DNA of 64,000 nt, taken from the NCBI RefSeq assembly GCF_030503895.2, contig NZ_CP129970.2, positions 2,775,001-2,839,000 on the forward strand, in the 5' to 3' direction. The notes under the pieces are model-generated. The model searched no databases. It saw nothing but the letters and a program-made list of their open reading frames with translations, and had not been told where the DNA came from. The stretch comes from Marivirga arenosa. GTDB taxonomy: Bacteria; Bacteroidota; Bacteroidia; Cytophagales; Cyclobacteriaceae. A program made the translations under genes and the position numbers. Position 1 is the first letter of the stretch. The number at the start of each line of letters is the position of its first letter. This document shows, piece after piece, positions 16,999-26,952 of this stretch.

Positions 16999-18072
16999 TT
17001 AATCAAATAATTTCAGAAAGTTTTCAGTATTAGATTTGACAGAGTAGTGGTTTTGAATATACTTCCGTCCTCTTTTACCTAATTCATTTCTTAAGTCATT
17101 ATTATCCAATAATTTTTTCAAACCATTTATCCATTCAGAATCATTTGAAGCTATTATACCAGCATTACTCTCCTCTAATATTTTTTGATTGACACCTACA
17201 GGAGAAGCAATGACAGCCTTATTTATACTCATATATTGAAGCATCTTAAAACCACATTTCCCTTTACTCCATATATCATCGGATAATGGCATAATTCCGA
17301 TATCAATCTGATTCAAGTCTTCAATTTCAGAAGTTTTACTCCATTTTATAAATCGTATGTAATTGACATTAAAATCTGGCTTTTGGTTGGAAATAATTAA
17401 TAACTCAAAGTCATATTTTTGATTAAGCTGATCTAAAATAGGAATTAGGGGAGATAGATATTGTAAGGTAGAATGCGTTCCAGTCCATCCAATAGTGATT
17501 TTTTCATTTTCTTTTTGGATTACTTTATTTTCATGATAGCCAGTGTCTATGGTTGTAGGGTTTATAATTACATTTTGATTGTATCTTTTTGCATAATCAG
17601 CTAAATATTGATTCCCTGCACTTACCTTATAACTCCATTTACAAATACTTCTGACTTTCCTTTTCCATTTTAAAATTGCTTTTAAGGATCCTTTTTCATT
17701 AGGATCATCTAACCAAATCGCATCATCAAAATCATAAATGATTTTCTTTTTCAGAACTTTAACGCTAAACCATTCAAAAAATGCAGGCCCAATTGGAGAT
17801 GCTTCCCTATGTATAAAAATTCGGTCATATTTTCTAATAAAAAATAAAAGTGCAATTCTCTTGAAATAAGATAATAGTATCCAAATTGACTTTTGGATTG
17901 ATGAACCATTTTTATATAAAATATTCCATGCTTTTATATTAAGAAAGGGTGCAATGTCGTATTTATAGCCATACGATTTTAAAATTTCGAAATATTGTTC
18001 AAATCTAAATCGCTGACTAGGAGCTTCATCAGTTGGGTAAGGACAAACAAATAATATTTGCTTTTTACTCAT
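16999..18072 (-). CDS. Glycosyltransferase, family 4-like
   Basis: 357 residues, cytoplasmic, GT-B fold. The N-terminus FVCPYPTDEAPSQRFRFEQYF and the C-terminal donor-binding region CGFKMLQYMSINKAVIASPVGVNQKI are typical of group 1 glycosyltransferases that build polysaccharide or glycolipid. Its start overlaps the end of the PhzF gene by eight bases, so both are probably translated from one message. No other polysaccharide genes are nearby, so the acceptor is unknown. Confidence 0.8.
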   Translation of the reverse strand: MSKKQILFVCPYPTDEAPSQRFRFEQYFEILKSYGYKYDIAPFLNIKAWNILYKNGSSIQKSIWILLSYFKRIALLFFIRKYDRIFIHREASPIGPAFFEWFSVKVLKKKIIYDFDDAIWLDDPNEKGSLKAILKWKRKVRSICKWSYKVSAGNQYLADYAKRYNQNVIINPTTIDTGYHENKVIQKENEKITIGWTGTHSTLQYLSPLIPILDQLNQKYDFELLIISNQKPDFNVNYIRFIKWSKTSEIEDLNQIDIGIMPLSDDIWSKGKCGFKMLQYMSINKAVIASPVGVNQKILEESNAGIIASNDSEWINGLKKLLDNNDLRNELGKRGRKYIQNHYSVKSNTENFLKLFD

Positions 18073-18979
18073 TTATTTGAGGTATAATGATTTCACCACT
18101 ACCAACATGTACACATGATCCACCAACCAATACTTTTGAAATTTTACCTGCTTCTTGTACAATTTTCATTTTTATCTGACTAGGCCTTTGCATAGTATAG
18201 CCTTGTTCGCCTATTCTGATGGTACTCAAATCAGCCATATTGTAATTATGTAAATATGAAGCCAATGGGCCATGTGCGCTGCCCGTTGCAGGATCTTCAG
18301 GTACTCCTATATGTGGAGCAAACATTCGGCTGTAGGTCAAATTATTTTTATTAACTGTTTCTAATGAAAAAGCCATTACTCCTGTAATAAATATTTCATC
18401 TAAGATTTCGCTGAAAAGCTCATTATTTAACTTCATATTATCAATTGCAGCTTTTGATTTTAATGGGATAATTAGAAATGGATTACCACAATTCACAATT
18501 CTGCATGGAAAATCTTCTTCAATATCATCTTCTTTAACAGATATTAAAGAAGACACTAATTTTTTATCTTTAAAGGTTTGTTCAAATTTCGGTAGTGGTT
18601 GTTCCATTAATATTTTTGAGATTTCACTCTCTTCTTTCTGGAACTGAACCTTTAAATCTCCAATATTTTGTTCTAAAATTAGCTCTAAATCATTTTTAGG
18701 TATTATATCTTTTATTTTCAACAAATAGAATGCAGTTCCAATAGTAGGGTGGCCCGCTGTTGGCAATTCCATACCTGGCGTAAAGATTCTCATTTTTACA
18801 TCACCATCATGAGCAGGCTTATTCAAAAAAACTGATTCCGAAAGATTTAATTCTTTAGCAATTTTAAGCATCTGTTCTGAGGATAAATTATCAGCATCAT
18901 CAAAAATAGCTAGAGGATTTCCTCCGAAAGGTTCAGATGTAAAAACATCAATTATTTGAAATTGTATAGTTTCGCTCAT
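18065..18979 (-). CDS. PhzF-family isomerase-like protein
   Basis: 304 residues with the two-fold repeated diaminopimelate-epimerase-like architecture. The conserved FTSEPFGGNPLAIF motif (13-26), the catalytic-type glutamate E48 in LNLSESVF and the second-half DPATGSAHGPLASY motif are present. PhzF itself isomerises dihydro-3-hydroxyanthranilate in phenazine synthesis, but most relatives have unknown substrates, and no other phenazine genes occur here. It precedes the glycosyltransferase gene with an 8-base overlap. Confidence 0.88.
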   Translation of the reverse strand: MSETIQFQIIDVFTSEPFGGNPLAIFDDADNLSSEQMLKIAKELNLSESVFLNKPAHDGDVKMRIFTPGMELPTAGHPTIGTAFYLLKIKDIIPKNDLELILEQNIGDLKVQFQKEESEISKILMEQPLPKFEQTFKDKKLVSSLISVKEDDIEEDFPCRIVNCGNPFLIIPLKSKAAIDNMKLNNELFSEILDEIFITGVMAFSLETVNKNNLTYSRMFAPHIGVPEDPATGSAHGPLASYLHNYNMADLSTIRIGEQGYTMQRPSQIKMKIVQEAGKISKVLVGGSCVHVGSGEIIIPQINE

Positions 18980-19039
18980 GCTCTAAATTAGTAAAAAAGA
19001 TTGAACAAAATAGCATAATAAAGTATCCGAAAAGCATAA

Positions 19040-19072
19040 AAAAGGCTCATTTTTTTAAAAAATGAGCCTTTA
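19040..19072 (-). terminator. Terminator after floA
   Basis: AAAGGCTCATTTTTT / AAAAAATGAGCCTTT inverted repeat located 20 bp after the floA stop, with a T-run on the minus strand. Confidence 0.85.
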
Positions 19073-19092
19073 AATTAATTGTTAATTATTGT

Positions 19093-20103
19093 CTATTTAT
19101 CGTCTCCTTTTTTACCACCAGAAGATTTTTTTCCTGAACTAGTTCCTTTGTCATTGCCAGAAATAGACTCTCTCATATCAGTATCAGCTTGAATATTCTG
19201 CATTCTGTAATAATCCATTATCCCTAGATTTCCACTTCTGAATGACTCTGCTATAGCTTGAGGTACTTCTGCTTCCGCCTGAATTACATTTGCTCTTGCT
19301 TCCTGAGCTTTAGCTCTCATTTCTTGTTCTTCAGCAACGGCCATAGCTCTTCTTTCCTCTGCTTTTGCCTCAGCAACTTTTAAGTCTGCTGATGCTTGGT
19401 CAGTTTGAAGTTTGGCGCCAATGTTTGCCCCAACGTCCACATCCGCAATATCAATTGAAAGTATTTCAAATGCAGTACCTGCATCTAATCCTCTTTGTAA
19501 TACTAATTTAGAAATCTTATCAGGGTTTTCTAATACATTTTTATGTGAGTTAGCAGAACCGATAGAAGTAACTATACCTTCACCTACTCGAGCTAAGATT
19601 GTATCTTCACCGGCACCCCCAACTAATTGTTGGATGTTTGCTCTAACGGTTACTCTTGCAATGGCAATTAATTGTATACCATCTGCAGCAACCGCTGCAA
19701 CTTTAGGTGTTGTAATTACTTTCGGATTAACTGATATTTGAACAGCTTCAAACACATCTCTACCCGCAAGATCAATAGCGGTTGCCTGCTTAAACCCTAA
19801 AGTAATATTTGCTTTATCTGCTGAAATCAATGCTTTAATTACATTAGGGACATTACCACCTGCCAAGTAGTGTGTCTCTAATTCATTGGTAGTAACTTCT
19901 AGTCCTGCTTTTGTAGCGGTAATCATAGATTCCACTATAATTCTTGGCGGAACCTTCCTGATTCTCATAAAAACAAGCTCGAATAAACCTACTTTAACAC
20001 CAGAAAATATCGCGGTTATCCAAAGGTTGATAGGTACAAAATACAGGAATACAAAAAATAATACTATTCCTGCGATTACAATAAAGATTAATGATGTGTC
20101 CAT
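19093..20103 (-). CDS. floA: Flotillin-like protein FloA
   Basis: 336 residues. One hydrophobic N-terminal anchor (about 5-27), an SPFH/band-7 domain, a long Ala/Glu-rich coiled coil ([21 protein letters not shown]) and a basic Lys/Gly/Ser tail. FloA scaffolds membrane microdomains and keeps client complexes together. It lies one base after an NfeD-type gene, the conserved partner arrangement for this family. The lysine-rich tail ([14 protein letters not shown]) is a lineage-specific extension with no known function. Confidence 0.93.
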   Translation of the reverse strand: MDTSLIFIVIAGIVLFFVFLYFVPINLWITAIFSGVKVGLFELVFMRIRKVPPRIIVESMITATKAGLEVTTNELETHYLAGGNVPNVIKALISADKANITLGFKQATAIDLAGRDVFEAVQISVNPKVITTPKVAAVAADGIQLIAIARVTVRANIQQLVGGAGEDTILARVGEGIVTSIGSANSHKNVLENPDKISKLVLQRGLDAGTAFEILSIDIADVDVGANIGAKLQTDQASADLKVAEAKAEERRAMAVAEEQEMRAKAQEARANVIQAEAEVPQAIAESFRSGNLGIMDYYRMQNIQADTDMRESISGNDKGTSSGKKSSGGKKGDDK

Positions 20104-20104
20104 A

Positions 20105-20566
20105 TTATTTAATTGGTTCTACAAATATTCGTTTATGATCTATTTTTATAATTTGAATTTCTTGTCCTGCACCTATCCATTCCCCCTTACTTCTTACTTC
20201 GTAAACTTTACCAAATATTTCAGCTTTTCCAATAGGTTTTAAATCAGAAATAGTTTTACCTTTTTCGCCAACCTGAAATGTATAAACATCTGAATCATTT
20301 ACTTTGCTTTTAATACTAGATTTTAAAGAAAATCTATCCCAAGATGCTGATTTAAAACTAAAGATAATAGCTGCTACAGTAACAATTCCAGTGATTCCAA
20401 CTGTCCAATAACCAGCTATATTTCCATAATCATCAAAAACGATGAAGATACCTACTATGGTAAGTAAAAGGCCGATCACTCCAACAAATGTAGTGCCTGG
20501 AACAAAAATAAGCTCAGCTATAATTAATGCTAAGCCAGCTAAAATAAGAAATATTATACCTACCAT
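20105..20566 (-). CDS. NfeD-like membrane protein (short form)
   Basis: 153 residues counted from the ATG at 20566; a TTG at 20575 is a less likely start. Three hydrophobic segments (about 2-20, 25-42, 48-68) are followed by a C-terminal OB-fold domain ([30 protein letters not shown]), the hallmark of NfeD. This is the short form lacking the ClpP-like protease domain. It is coupled to floA and follows proS by about 30 bp, so the three form one unit. The OB domain is thought to help flotillin function. Confidence 0.88.
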   Translation of the reverse strand: MVGIIFLILAGLALIIAELIFVPGTTFVGVIGLLLTIVGIFIVFDDYGNIAGYWTVGITGIVTVAAIIFSFKSASWDRFSLKSSIKSKVNDSDVYTFQVGEKGKTISDLKPIGKAEIFGKVYEVRSKGEWIGAGQEIQIIKIDHKRIFVEPIK

Positions 20567-20597
20567 ATGATGCAAATAAAACTAAAAATAATTAAAA

Positions 20598-22076
20598 TTA
20601 GTAAGCTTTTGCAAAAAGCACTCTTTTATTTGACGGTTTTCCAGTATAAATACATGTACCTGCTTCCTCTTCAGCATCAAGAGGAATACACCTGATAGTA
20701 GCCTTCGTTTCTTCTTTTATTTTTTCTTCTGTTTCAGCAGTTCCATCCCAGTGAGCACTTACAAATCCTCCTTTATTTTCAATAATATTTTTGAACTCTT
20801 CATATGTATCAACTTTTACTGTATTCTCAGTTCTAAAGTCTTTGGCTTTTTTGTAAATATTATTTTGAATTGCTTCTAAAGTATCCTCAATAATTGATTC
20901 AATACCTTCAATATTCACTGTATTCTTCTCTTTAGTATCTCTTCTAGCTAATTCAACAGTTCCATTTTCTAAATCTCTCGGCCCAATTGCAATTCTTAAA
21001 GGCACTCCTTTCAATTCCCATTCTGCAAATTTAAATCCAGGCTTATGGGTATCTCTATTGTCGAATTTCACAGTAATCCTTTTTTTCTTCAAGCTTTTTC
21101 TTAGCTTTTCTGCTACTTCAGCAATTCTGTTCTGATCTTCTTCTGATTTAAAAATAGGAACAATTACTACTTGAATTGGAGCTAATCTAGGAGGTAAGAC
21201 AAGCCCGTCATCATCTGAGTGAGCCATTACTAAGGCCCCCATTAATCTGGTACTAACGCCCCAGGAAGTTCCCCAAACATATTCTTGTTTTCCACCATCC
21301 TTTGTGGCAAATTTTACATCAAAAGCTTTAGCAAAATTCTGGCCTAAAAAGTGCGATGTTCCAGCTTGTAATGCTTTTCCATCTTGCATAAGTCCTTCAA
21401 TACAATACGTTTCTAGAGCCCCAGCAAATCTTTCACTTTCAGATTTCAATCCTTTTATTACTGGTAATGCCATGAATTCTTCAGCAAATTCAGCATAGAT
21501 ATTGATCATTCTTTCGGTTTCTTCAATAGCTTCGTGCTTAGTAGCATGAGCAGTGTGTCCTTCTTGCCAAAGAAATTCTGCTGTTCTAAGAAAAAGACGA
21601 GTACGCATTTCCCATCTTACTACATTTGCCCACTGATTGATTAAAAGAGGTAAATCCCGATAGGATTGAATCCAATTTCTATAAGTATTCCAAATGATAG
21701 TTTCAGAGGTAGGTCTTACAATTAATTCTTCCTCTAATTTAGCATCTGGATCTACAATTATACCTTTACCATTTTCATCGTTTTTCAATCGATAATGGGT
21801 AACAACTGCACATTCTTTTGCAAAACCTTCAACATGAGCGGCCTCTTTACTAAGATATGATTTTGGAATGAATAAAGGAAAATACGCATTCTGATGACCT
21901 GTTTCCTTAAACATATCGTCCAATTGTCTTTGCATTTTTTCCCAAATGGAAAAACCATAGGGCTTGATGATCATACTTCCTCTAACTGCTGAATTCTCAG
22001 CTAAATCCGCTCTTTTTACTAATTCGTTGTACCAAAGCGAGTAATCTTCACTTCTTTTTGGTAATCCTTTCGCCAT
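20598..22076 (-). CDS. proS: Prolyl-tRNA synthetase (archaeal/eukaryotic-type)
   Basis: Class II synthetase charging tRNA(Pro). The N-terminus ([24 protein letters not shown]) and the lack of the large editing insertion between motifs 2 and 3 place it in the shorter archaeal/eukaryotic-like ProRS class common in Bacteroidota. Motif 2 ([24 protein letters not shown]) and motif 3 ([21 protein letters not shown]) are intact. The C-terminus ends in aromatic/aliphatic residues (LFAKAY) as in that class. It heads the proS-nfeD-floA unit. Length 492 residues is normal. Confidence 0.96.
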   Translation of the reverse strand: MAKGLPKRSEDYSLWYNELVKRADLAENSAVRGSMIIKPYGFSIWEKMQRQLDDMFKETGHQNAYFPLFIPKSYLSKEAAHVEGFAKECAVVTHYRLKNDENGKGIIVDPDAKLEEELIVRPTSETIIWNTYRNWIQSYRDLPLLINQWANVVRWEMRTRLFLRTAEFLWQEGHTAHATKHEAIEETERMINIYAEFAEEFMALPVIKGLKSESERFAGALETYCIEGLMQDGKALQAGTSHFLGQNFAKAFDVKFATKDGGKQEYVWGTSWGVSTRLMGALVMAHSDDDGLVLPPRLAPIQVVIVPIFKSEEDQNRIAEVAEKLRKSLKKKRITVKFDNRDTHKPGFKFAEWELKGVPLRIAIGPRDLENGTVELARRDTKEKNTVNIEGIESIIEDTLEAIQNNIYKKAKDFRTENTVKVDTYEEFKNIIENKGGFVSAHWDGTAETEEKIKEETKATIRCIPLDAEEEAGTCIYTGKPSNKRVLFAKAY

Positions 22077-22202
22077 TTTATATAATTTGGTATGAAGTTT
22101 GTATCAATATTTAATGTTAATTATCACAAAGAGATTTCATATATTGGAAATCAATTTGCGATGATAAACGTTGTAAAATTAGAAACATTAAATTATGTAG
22201 CC

Positions 22203-23660
22203 ATGAAAACCTTAAGCTTTATACTATTTATTAGCATATTTTTTATGCCGAACATAGGTTTTTCTCAATCTGATTTAAAAGTTGAGAATGATGACCTTTA
22301 TTTTAATTCCAAAGATAGAAAAGTATTGAATGAAAAGATTGCTTTGGAAGAGAAACGCAGAGCAGAGCAATTAAAAAAATCGGGCTATGATTATGATCAA
22401 TTTGAATCGGATTCAGATTTTCGTGATTTAAAAAATAATGAAAAAGAAAATAATGCAGAGCTAAATCAAGCGCCACCAGTTGCTGAAAACACTGAGGAAG
22501 GCTGGTATTATGATGAAAGTGCAGCCAGACAAGGGAGAAACCCCCAAACTGGGAATCGTATGGCTCAAACTCAGATCTATAATTATTATGGTATGAATTC
22601 ATGGATGTATGGATGGAATGATCCGTGGATGTTTAATTCATGGGCTAATAGAGGTTTTTACGACCCTTTCTTTTATCGTCCAGGTTTCAATGTTGGATTT
22701 GGTTGGAATTCATGGGGTGGTTCTTATTGGTCTGTAGGATACGGAAGAGGTTTCTACGATCCATTTTTCTATGACCCATTCTGGGGTAATCCATATGCCT
22801 ATGGGAATCCATGGAGAAACCCTTACTGGGGAGGAAATTCTTTATGGGCTTATCATAATGGTTATAGAAATGGCTTCTACGATGGTTATTATACTGGCTT
22901 ATATCAAAACAGATTTTATGGTGATTACAGCAATAGCAGAAGAAACAGAACTTATACTAGTAGGCCAAGAATTACTAGATCTGTAGATAATACAAGAGTG
23001 GCAAGTACAAGAAGCAGAAATGTTAATTCGTATAATGCAAGTAGAAATGTTGGTACGGACAGAAGCAGAACTGCATTAAGAAGTACCAACACAGCTGATA
23101 GATCATCAAGATTAGCTGCAACTTCTGCAAGAACTGCAAGCAGTAGAGTTTCTACACCTAGAAGTTCAAATAATCCAGTTTACAGTAGATCATCTAGGAC
23201 AGCAGAATATGCGAGAACTGCATCTACTTCTGATAGAGGAGCAAGAACTGCAGTTTACAATGGAGATAGAACTAGGTCTTCTTACACGAGTAGTAGAACA
23301 GGTAGATCTAATAATGCTGTAGATAATTCAATATACTACAATAGTTCTAGAACTAATAGAACTACATATTCTTCAGGAAGAAGCTCTAATTCTGATAGAT
23401 CGAGTGGTTTCGGTTCCAGTTCCAGAAGTAGCAGCTCGTTTGGTAGATCTACTGGCGCAAGTAGAAGTAGTTCTTCGTTTGGAAGATCATCCGGTTCGAG
23501 TAGAAGTTCTTCTTCATTTGGAAGATCATCTTCTTCTTCAAGATCAAGTAGCTCTTACAACAGATCTTCATCAAGTAGTAGATCATCTTCTAGCAGCAGG
23601 TCCTCTAGTAGTAGTTCAAGAGGAAGCAGCTCTTCCCGAGGAGGAAGAGGTGGTAGATAA
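22203..23660 (+). CDS. Secreted low-complexity protein with Trp/Tyr/Gly-rich core and Ser/Arg tandem repeats
   Basis: I read 485 residues from the ATG at 22203, which gives a proper signal peptide (MKTLSFILFISIFFMPNIGFSQ). An ATG at 22092 in the same frame would bury it behind 37 residues and is rejected. After a charged linker (residues about 23-120) come aromatic repeats (FYDPFFYRPGFN, FYDPFFYDPFWGNP). The last 200 residues are almost only Ser, Arg, Thr, Asn and Gly, ending in four 13-residue tandem repeats and GGRGGR. The tail is strongly basic. Comparable proteins exist in Bacteroidota but have no assigned role; adhesion or polymer binding are guesses. Confidence 0.75.
   Translation: MKTLSFILFISIFFMPNIGFSQSDLKVENDDLYFNSKDRKVLNEKIALEEKRRAEQLKKSGYDYDQFESDSDFRDLKNNEKENNAELNQAPPVAENTEEGWYYDESAARQGRNPQTGNRMAQTQIYNYYGMNSWMYGWNDPWMFNSWANRGFYDPFFYRPGFNVGFGWNSWGGSYWSVGYGRGFYDPFFYDPFWGNPYAYGNPWRNPYWGGNSLWAYHNGYRNGFYDGYYTGLYQNRFYGDYSNSRRNRTYTSRPRITRSVDNTRVASTRSRNVNSYNASRNVGTDRSRTALRSTNTADRSSRLAATSARTASSRVSTPRSSNNPVYSRSSRTAEYARTASTSDRGARTAVYNGDRTRSSYTSSRTGRSNNAVDNSIYYNSSRTNRTTYSSGRSSNSDRSSGFGSSSRSSSSFGRSTGASRSSSSFGRSSGSSRSSSSFGRSSSSSRSSSSYNRSSSSSRSSSSSRSSSSSSRGSSSSRGGRGGR
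23442..23597 (+). repeat. Four 39-bp tandem repeats coding GRSxxxSRSSSSF-type units
   Basis: Units at 23442, 23481, 23520 and 23559 encode GRSTGASRSSSSF, GRSSGSSRSSSSF, GRSSSSSRSSSSY and NRSSSSSRSSSSS; a partial unit precedes them. Codon use within the units has drifted (TCT, TCA, AGT, AGC mixed), so the protein pattern is conserved beyond the DNA repeat. Confidence 0.85.
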
Positions 23661-23668
23661 TATTTAAG

Positions 23669-23698
23669 AGCACCTGTTAAAGGGTGCTTTTTTTAAAT
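23669..23698 (+). terminator. Terminator after the Ser/Arg-repeat gene
   Basis: AGCACC / GGTGCT stem with an 8-base loop, followed by TTTTTTT, eight bases after the stop codon. Confidence 0.88.
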
Positions 23699-23766
23699 TA
23701 ACCCTTACTTTTCAGAGTATTTACAATACAACTACGTCTAAACTTCAACTTTTTAAATTTAGTAAA

Positions 23767-25326
23767 ATGAAAACGTCCGTTTATATATTTGCGGTTTTTG
23801 CGAGTGTAATGATGGCTTTTGATTCATCAGCTCAAGTGCCTTTATACACTGCTGACGCTGTTAGGTTCAGTCAGACCGATGGAGGAGGTTCAGCTCGCTT
23901 TGTCGGCTTAGGTGGAGCTAATGTTTCTTTAGGTGGTGACATCAGTAGTATTTCAGCTAACCCCGCTGGTTTAGGATTTTATAATCGATCTTCATGGGCT
24001 ATTTCTCCTGTTTTAAGACTAGGACAATTCAACTCAACCTATGAAGGGAATAATACTTTTAATGTGGGAGGGAATTTTCAAATTCCTAATTTGGGATTTG
24101 TTTTGCAAAACCGATTTGAGGAATATGCAGATTCGAAATGGATTTCTGGAGCTTTTGGATTAGCAATAAATCAAAAGCAAAGTTTCTATAATAACATTAA
24201 TTATAACGGAACTGTAAGTCAAAATGAAAACGGAATTGCTTATGATTTTACTGAAAATGCCCTAACTCCTTTTTTAAGTGACAATGGTTTCAGAGAATTT
24301 AATACACAAAATGAAATTGATGATGTAGCTAATTCAAATGCTTATACCTACTTAGCTTATCAAACTTATTTATTACAGACTTTTAACACTGAGAATAATA
24401 CATTTTTAATAGATCGATATGATTTTGATGGGGATACGGGTGGTTATTTAACACAATCAGCAGATCAGAGAGAAAATATTGACACCTATAGTGGAATTAC
24501 TACTTTGGATGTTTCCTACGGTGCAAACTATAATGACAAGATATATATAGGAGCAGCACTTAATGTGAATTTTCTTAATTATAGAATGGTACGGAGTTTT
24601 AGAGAGACCCCAGATAATTCATTTCTTAACTACATGGATTTAAATGAAGAAACTATGATTACTGGTGCTGGAGCTGCTTTTACTTTAGGAGCTATTTATA
24701 AACCCATAAACATTTTAAATGTAGGCTTCTCTTATACTAGTCCAACTTTTATTTCCATGAACGAAACACAAGACATAGCTATGGAAACTTTCTTTTTCTT
24801 TAATCCTGAAACAGGTGAAGAGAATATTAGCTATGAAGAAGAAATAATTAATGAAGTCCCGTCTTATAGCCTAAGATTACCCCAAAAAGTGTCTGTTGGT
24901 GCTACTACTTTCATATCAAAATATGGGTTTATAACAGCAGATTTGGAATATGTTGATTATGCTTCGGCAAGATATAGTAGTACAAATGGAGCATTTGATG
25001 GAGATGTCCCTGAGGTTGGAAATAATTTGAATAGTACTTTTAATTTAAAAGTTGGGGCAGAAGGAAGGCTTAATATTTTTCGGGCCAGAGTAGGTTACGC
25101 TTATTTTGATAATCCTTATAAAAATTTCAATCTTAATAGACAATCAATTTCTGCTGGAATTGGTATAATGAAAAAGAATGGATTTTTTATTGATGCAACA
25201 TACCGATTGAGCAGTTTTGATAATCCTGATTTTGTTGCTTATTCTAGTAGTGATATGAGTAGTGACGTAATAAGATCGGAATCAGATATTTCAAATTTCA
25301 GGCTAACAATAGGTAAGAGTTTATAA
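23767..25326 (+). CDS. OmpP1/FadL-family outer-membrane transporter
   Basis: 519 residues with a signal peptide (cleavage near SSAQ, residue 23). The mature start (VPLYTADAVRFSQTDGGGSARFVGLGGANVSLGGDISS) and the ISANPAGLGFYN motif are typical of Bacteroidota FadL/OmpP1-type 14-stranded barrels, many of which are automatically labelled hemin receptor. Homologues take up hydrophobic compounds across the outer membrane; the substrate here is unknown. Flanked by two terminators, it is monocistronic. Confidence 0.85.
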   Translation: MKTSVYIFAVFASVMMAFDSSAQVPLYTADAVRFSQTDGGGSARFVGLGGANVSLGGDISSISANPAGLGFYNRSSWAISPVLRLGQFNSTYEGNNTFNVGGNFQIPNLGFVLQNRFEEYADSKWISGAFGLAINQKQSFYNNINYNGTVSQNENGIAYDFTENALTPFLSDNGFREFNTQNEIDDVANSNAYTYLAYQTYLLQTFNTENNTFLIDRYDFDGDTGGYLTQSADQRENIDTYSGITTLDVSYGANYNDKIYIGAALNVNFLNYRMVRSFRETPDNSFLNYMDLNEETMITGAGAAFTLGAIYKPINILNVGFSYTSPTFISMNETQDIAMETFFFFNPETGEENISYEEEIINEVPSYSLRLPQKVSVGATTFISKYGFITADLEYVDYASARYSSTNGAFDGDVPEVGNNLNSTFNLKVGAEGRLNIFRARVGYAYFDNPYKNFNLNRQSISAGIGIMKKNGFFIDATYRLSSFDNPDFVAYSSSDMSSDVIRSESDISNFRLTIGKSL

Positions 25327-25333
25327 TTAAAAT

Positions 25334-25360
25334 AGGCCAGTACTGAACTGGCCTTCTATT
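25334..25360. terminator. Bidirectional terminator between fadL-like and aroK genes
   Basis: AGGCCAG / CTGGCCT perfect stem with a 7-base loop between convergent genes. Confidence 0.75.
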
Positions 25361-25856
25361 ACTTTATTTTTTTTATTATAGTCTCATCCCAACTTTCTAG
25401 TATTATTTCAGCCTGTTCGTAGTATCTAATTCTTTTAGTTTTTAAATCTTCTAATAATCTAAAAGCTTCTTGTTTAGACTTGCATTGATTGAACATTGGC
25501 CTCACATTAGTTTCAGGTTTCCATACTCTTGAAGCAATATCCTCAATGGGTGGATTTAGGAAAATTGTTTTTCCTGCACTGGCCATAAGTTTTAAATTTT
25601 CATTGAAACAAGGAGTACCACCTCCGGTTGATAGAACTAATCCATGATAATTATCTATTAATTTATTAAGATAAAAGCTTTCTAAGTTTCTAAAATGGTC
25701 TTCACCCTCGGTTTTAAAAATATTTTTTATGCTCTCTCCTTCATTATTCTCAATTACCTCGTCTAAGTCAAAAAATGAATTTCTAGTTTCACGGGCCCAA
25801 ATCTTTCCCCAGTGGCTTTTACCACTTCCTGGAAGCCCTAAAAGAAAATATCGCAT
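25359..25856 (-). CDS. aroK: Shikimate kinase
   Basis: Phosphorylates shikimate at the 3-OH in the chorismate pathway. Walker A GLPGSGKS (7-14), the DxD pair D30/D32 that binds magnesium and shikimate, R56 (HFRNLE), the GGG triad at 78-80 and the lid arginine R119 (NVRPMF) are all present. At 165 residues it is normal sized. It is the last gene of the DUF1599, DoxX-like, aroK unit, with spacers of only 1 and 3 bp. Confidence 0.92.
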   Translation of the reverse strand: MRYFLLGLPGSGKSHWGKIWARETRNSFFDLDEVIENNEGESIKNIFKTEGEDHFRNLESFYLNKLIDNYHGLVLSTGGGTPCFNENLKLMASAGKTIFLNPPIEDIASRVWKPETNVRPMFNQCKSKQEAFRLLEDLKTKRIRYYEQAEIILESWDETIIKKIK

Positions 25857-25859
25857 TAA

Positions 25860-26951
25860 TTATAAGTTTTCTCTGACATCAATTGGGTTAGGTACATCAT
25901 TAAAATGCCATTTATCTAAAATAGTTCCATCTTTAACTAAAACTAAGCCAGGATTAGACCGAATAATAGTTTTTAAAACTGTAGCATCTGCATAATAGAA
26001 ATTAGCTTTTAGCCCTCGCAATGCTTTAATTCTGAGTACATCCTCCGCTGAAGAAGAAGTTAATATGATGGGTTCAATACCTGGGCCTAATCTTGATAAA
26101 AGATCATTGACTTCTATTAAGCCACCAGTATTAGCATTAGCAATATCATATGCAATTATCAAAAGTTTCTGCCCATTCAAAAGATATTGTGTTTTATCAC
26201 CTGATTCATCCCACGAAGCAAAATCAGTTATTTTAGGAGTAGAGGCTTCTGGGTTTGTAATTTCATGTCCCACTAGTTTATAGCCCTCTTCCTCAGACAT
26301 ATACTCATAAGACTTGATTTCTTCTCCATCCTTTTCAAAAGTATATTGAAATTTTGGGTTTTCTTTCGCTTTCATAGCATCAGGAATATTAGTCCCAATT
26401 TTGTAAGCTCTAAAATCGATAATAGGAAGGTGCTTTACAGAATAGATACATAAAAGTAAGCTAATTGCAGTAACGCAGACTACTATTACATTTTTAGGCC
26501 CAAATGTACTTTCTTTTATTTTATCAATATTAAAATATAAGAACCCTATTAGAACTAATAGAATTACATCTTTTGTGAAGGATTGCCAAGGAGTTAAAGT
26601 AATGGCATCTCCAAAACATCCGCAGTCTGTTACTTTATTAAAGTATGCCGTATAAAAGGTCAGAAAAGTGAAGAATACAATCATGATGCTTAGCAAATTC
26701 ATTGTGTATCTTACTCTCCACCTAATCATTAGGGCAATTCCTAATGTTACTTCTAACACATTTAAAACGATTCCTATAACTAAAGCATAAGGCTCAAAAA
26801 TTGAAAAGAATGAAGCAATATCCCCAGCAAAAACCGCAAAATATTCTTCTAGTTTTATGGCTGTTCCCACAGGGTCTACAACCTTTACTAAACCACTAAA
26901 TACGAATAAACCTCCAACTATATATCTAACAATATCAATAACTGTTCTCAT
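25860..26951 (-). CDS. BT_3928-like DoxX/MauE membrane protein with redox-dead thioredoxin-like C-terminus
   Basis: Four membrane helices (about 8-25, 50-77, 84-103, 127-142) form a DoxX/MauE-like domain with a CGCF motif (C110, C112) at the membrane edge, then a fifth helix (about 153-170). The C-terminal 180 residues resemble a thioredoxin fold (LLIIAYDIANANTGGLIEVNDLL, NPGLVLVKDGTILDKWHFND) but have no CxxC active site. The family is characteristic of Bacteroidota and poorly understood. MauE relatives handle disulphides, so a periplasmic redox role is possible. One base separates it from the DUF1599 gene. Confidence 0.78.
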   Translation of the reverse strand: MRTVIDIVRYIVGGLFVFSGLVKVVDPVGTAIKLEEYFAVFAGDIASFFSIFEPYALVIGIVLNVLEVTLGIALMIRWRVRYTMNLLSIMIVFFTFLTFYTAYFNKVTDCGCFGDAITLTPWQSFTKDVILLVLIGFLYFNIDKIKESTFGPKNVIVVCVTAISLLLCIYSVKHLPIIDFRAYKIGTNIPDAMKAKENPKFQYTFEKDGEEIKSYEYMSEEEGYKLVGHEITNPEASTPKITDFASWDESGDKTQYLLNGQKLLIIAYDIANANTGGLIEVNDLLSRLGPGIEPIILTSSSAEDVLRIKALRGLKANFYYADATVLKTIIRSNPGLVLVKDGTILDKWHFNDVPNPIDVRENL

Positions 26952-26952
26952 A

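Noticed and set aside
22092-22202. N-terminal extension of the Ser/Arg-repeat protein from an ATG at 22092
   Set aside because: The ATG at 22203 starts a perfect signal peptide; the extension would place 37 non-hydrophobic residues before it.
22303-22602. Minus-strand open frame opposite the Ser/Arg-repeat gene
   Set aside because: It lies antisense to a clearly coding region, shows no domain or signal sequence and its His/Asn/Tyr-rich composition is a shadow of the sense codons.
23442-23597. CRISPR-like array
   Set aside because: The 39-bp units are head-to-tail coding repeats without spacers, in frame with a secreted protein.
23404-23667. Open frame with Leu/Val-rich translation inside the Ser/Arg repeats
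   Set aside because: It is the +1 frame of the repetitive serine/arginine codons; composition is a by-product of the repeat and the frame has no independent start context.
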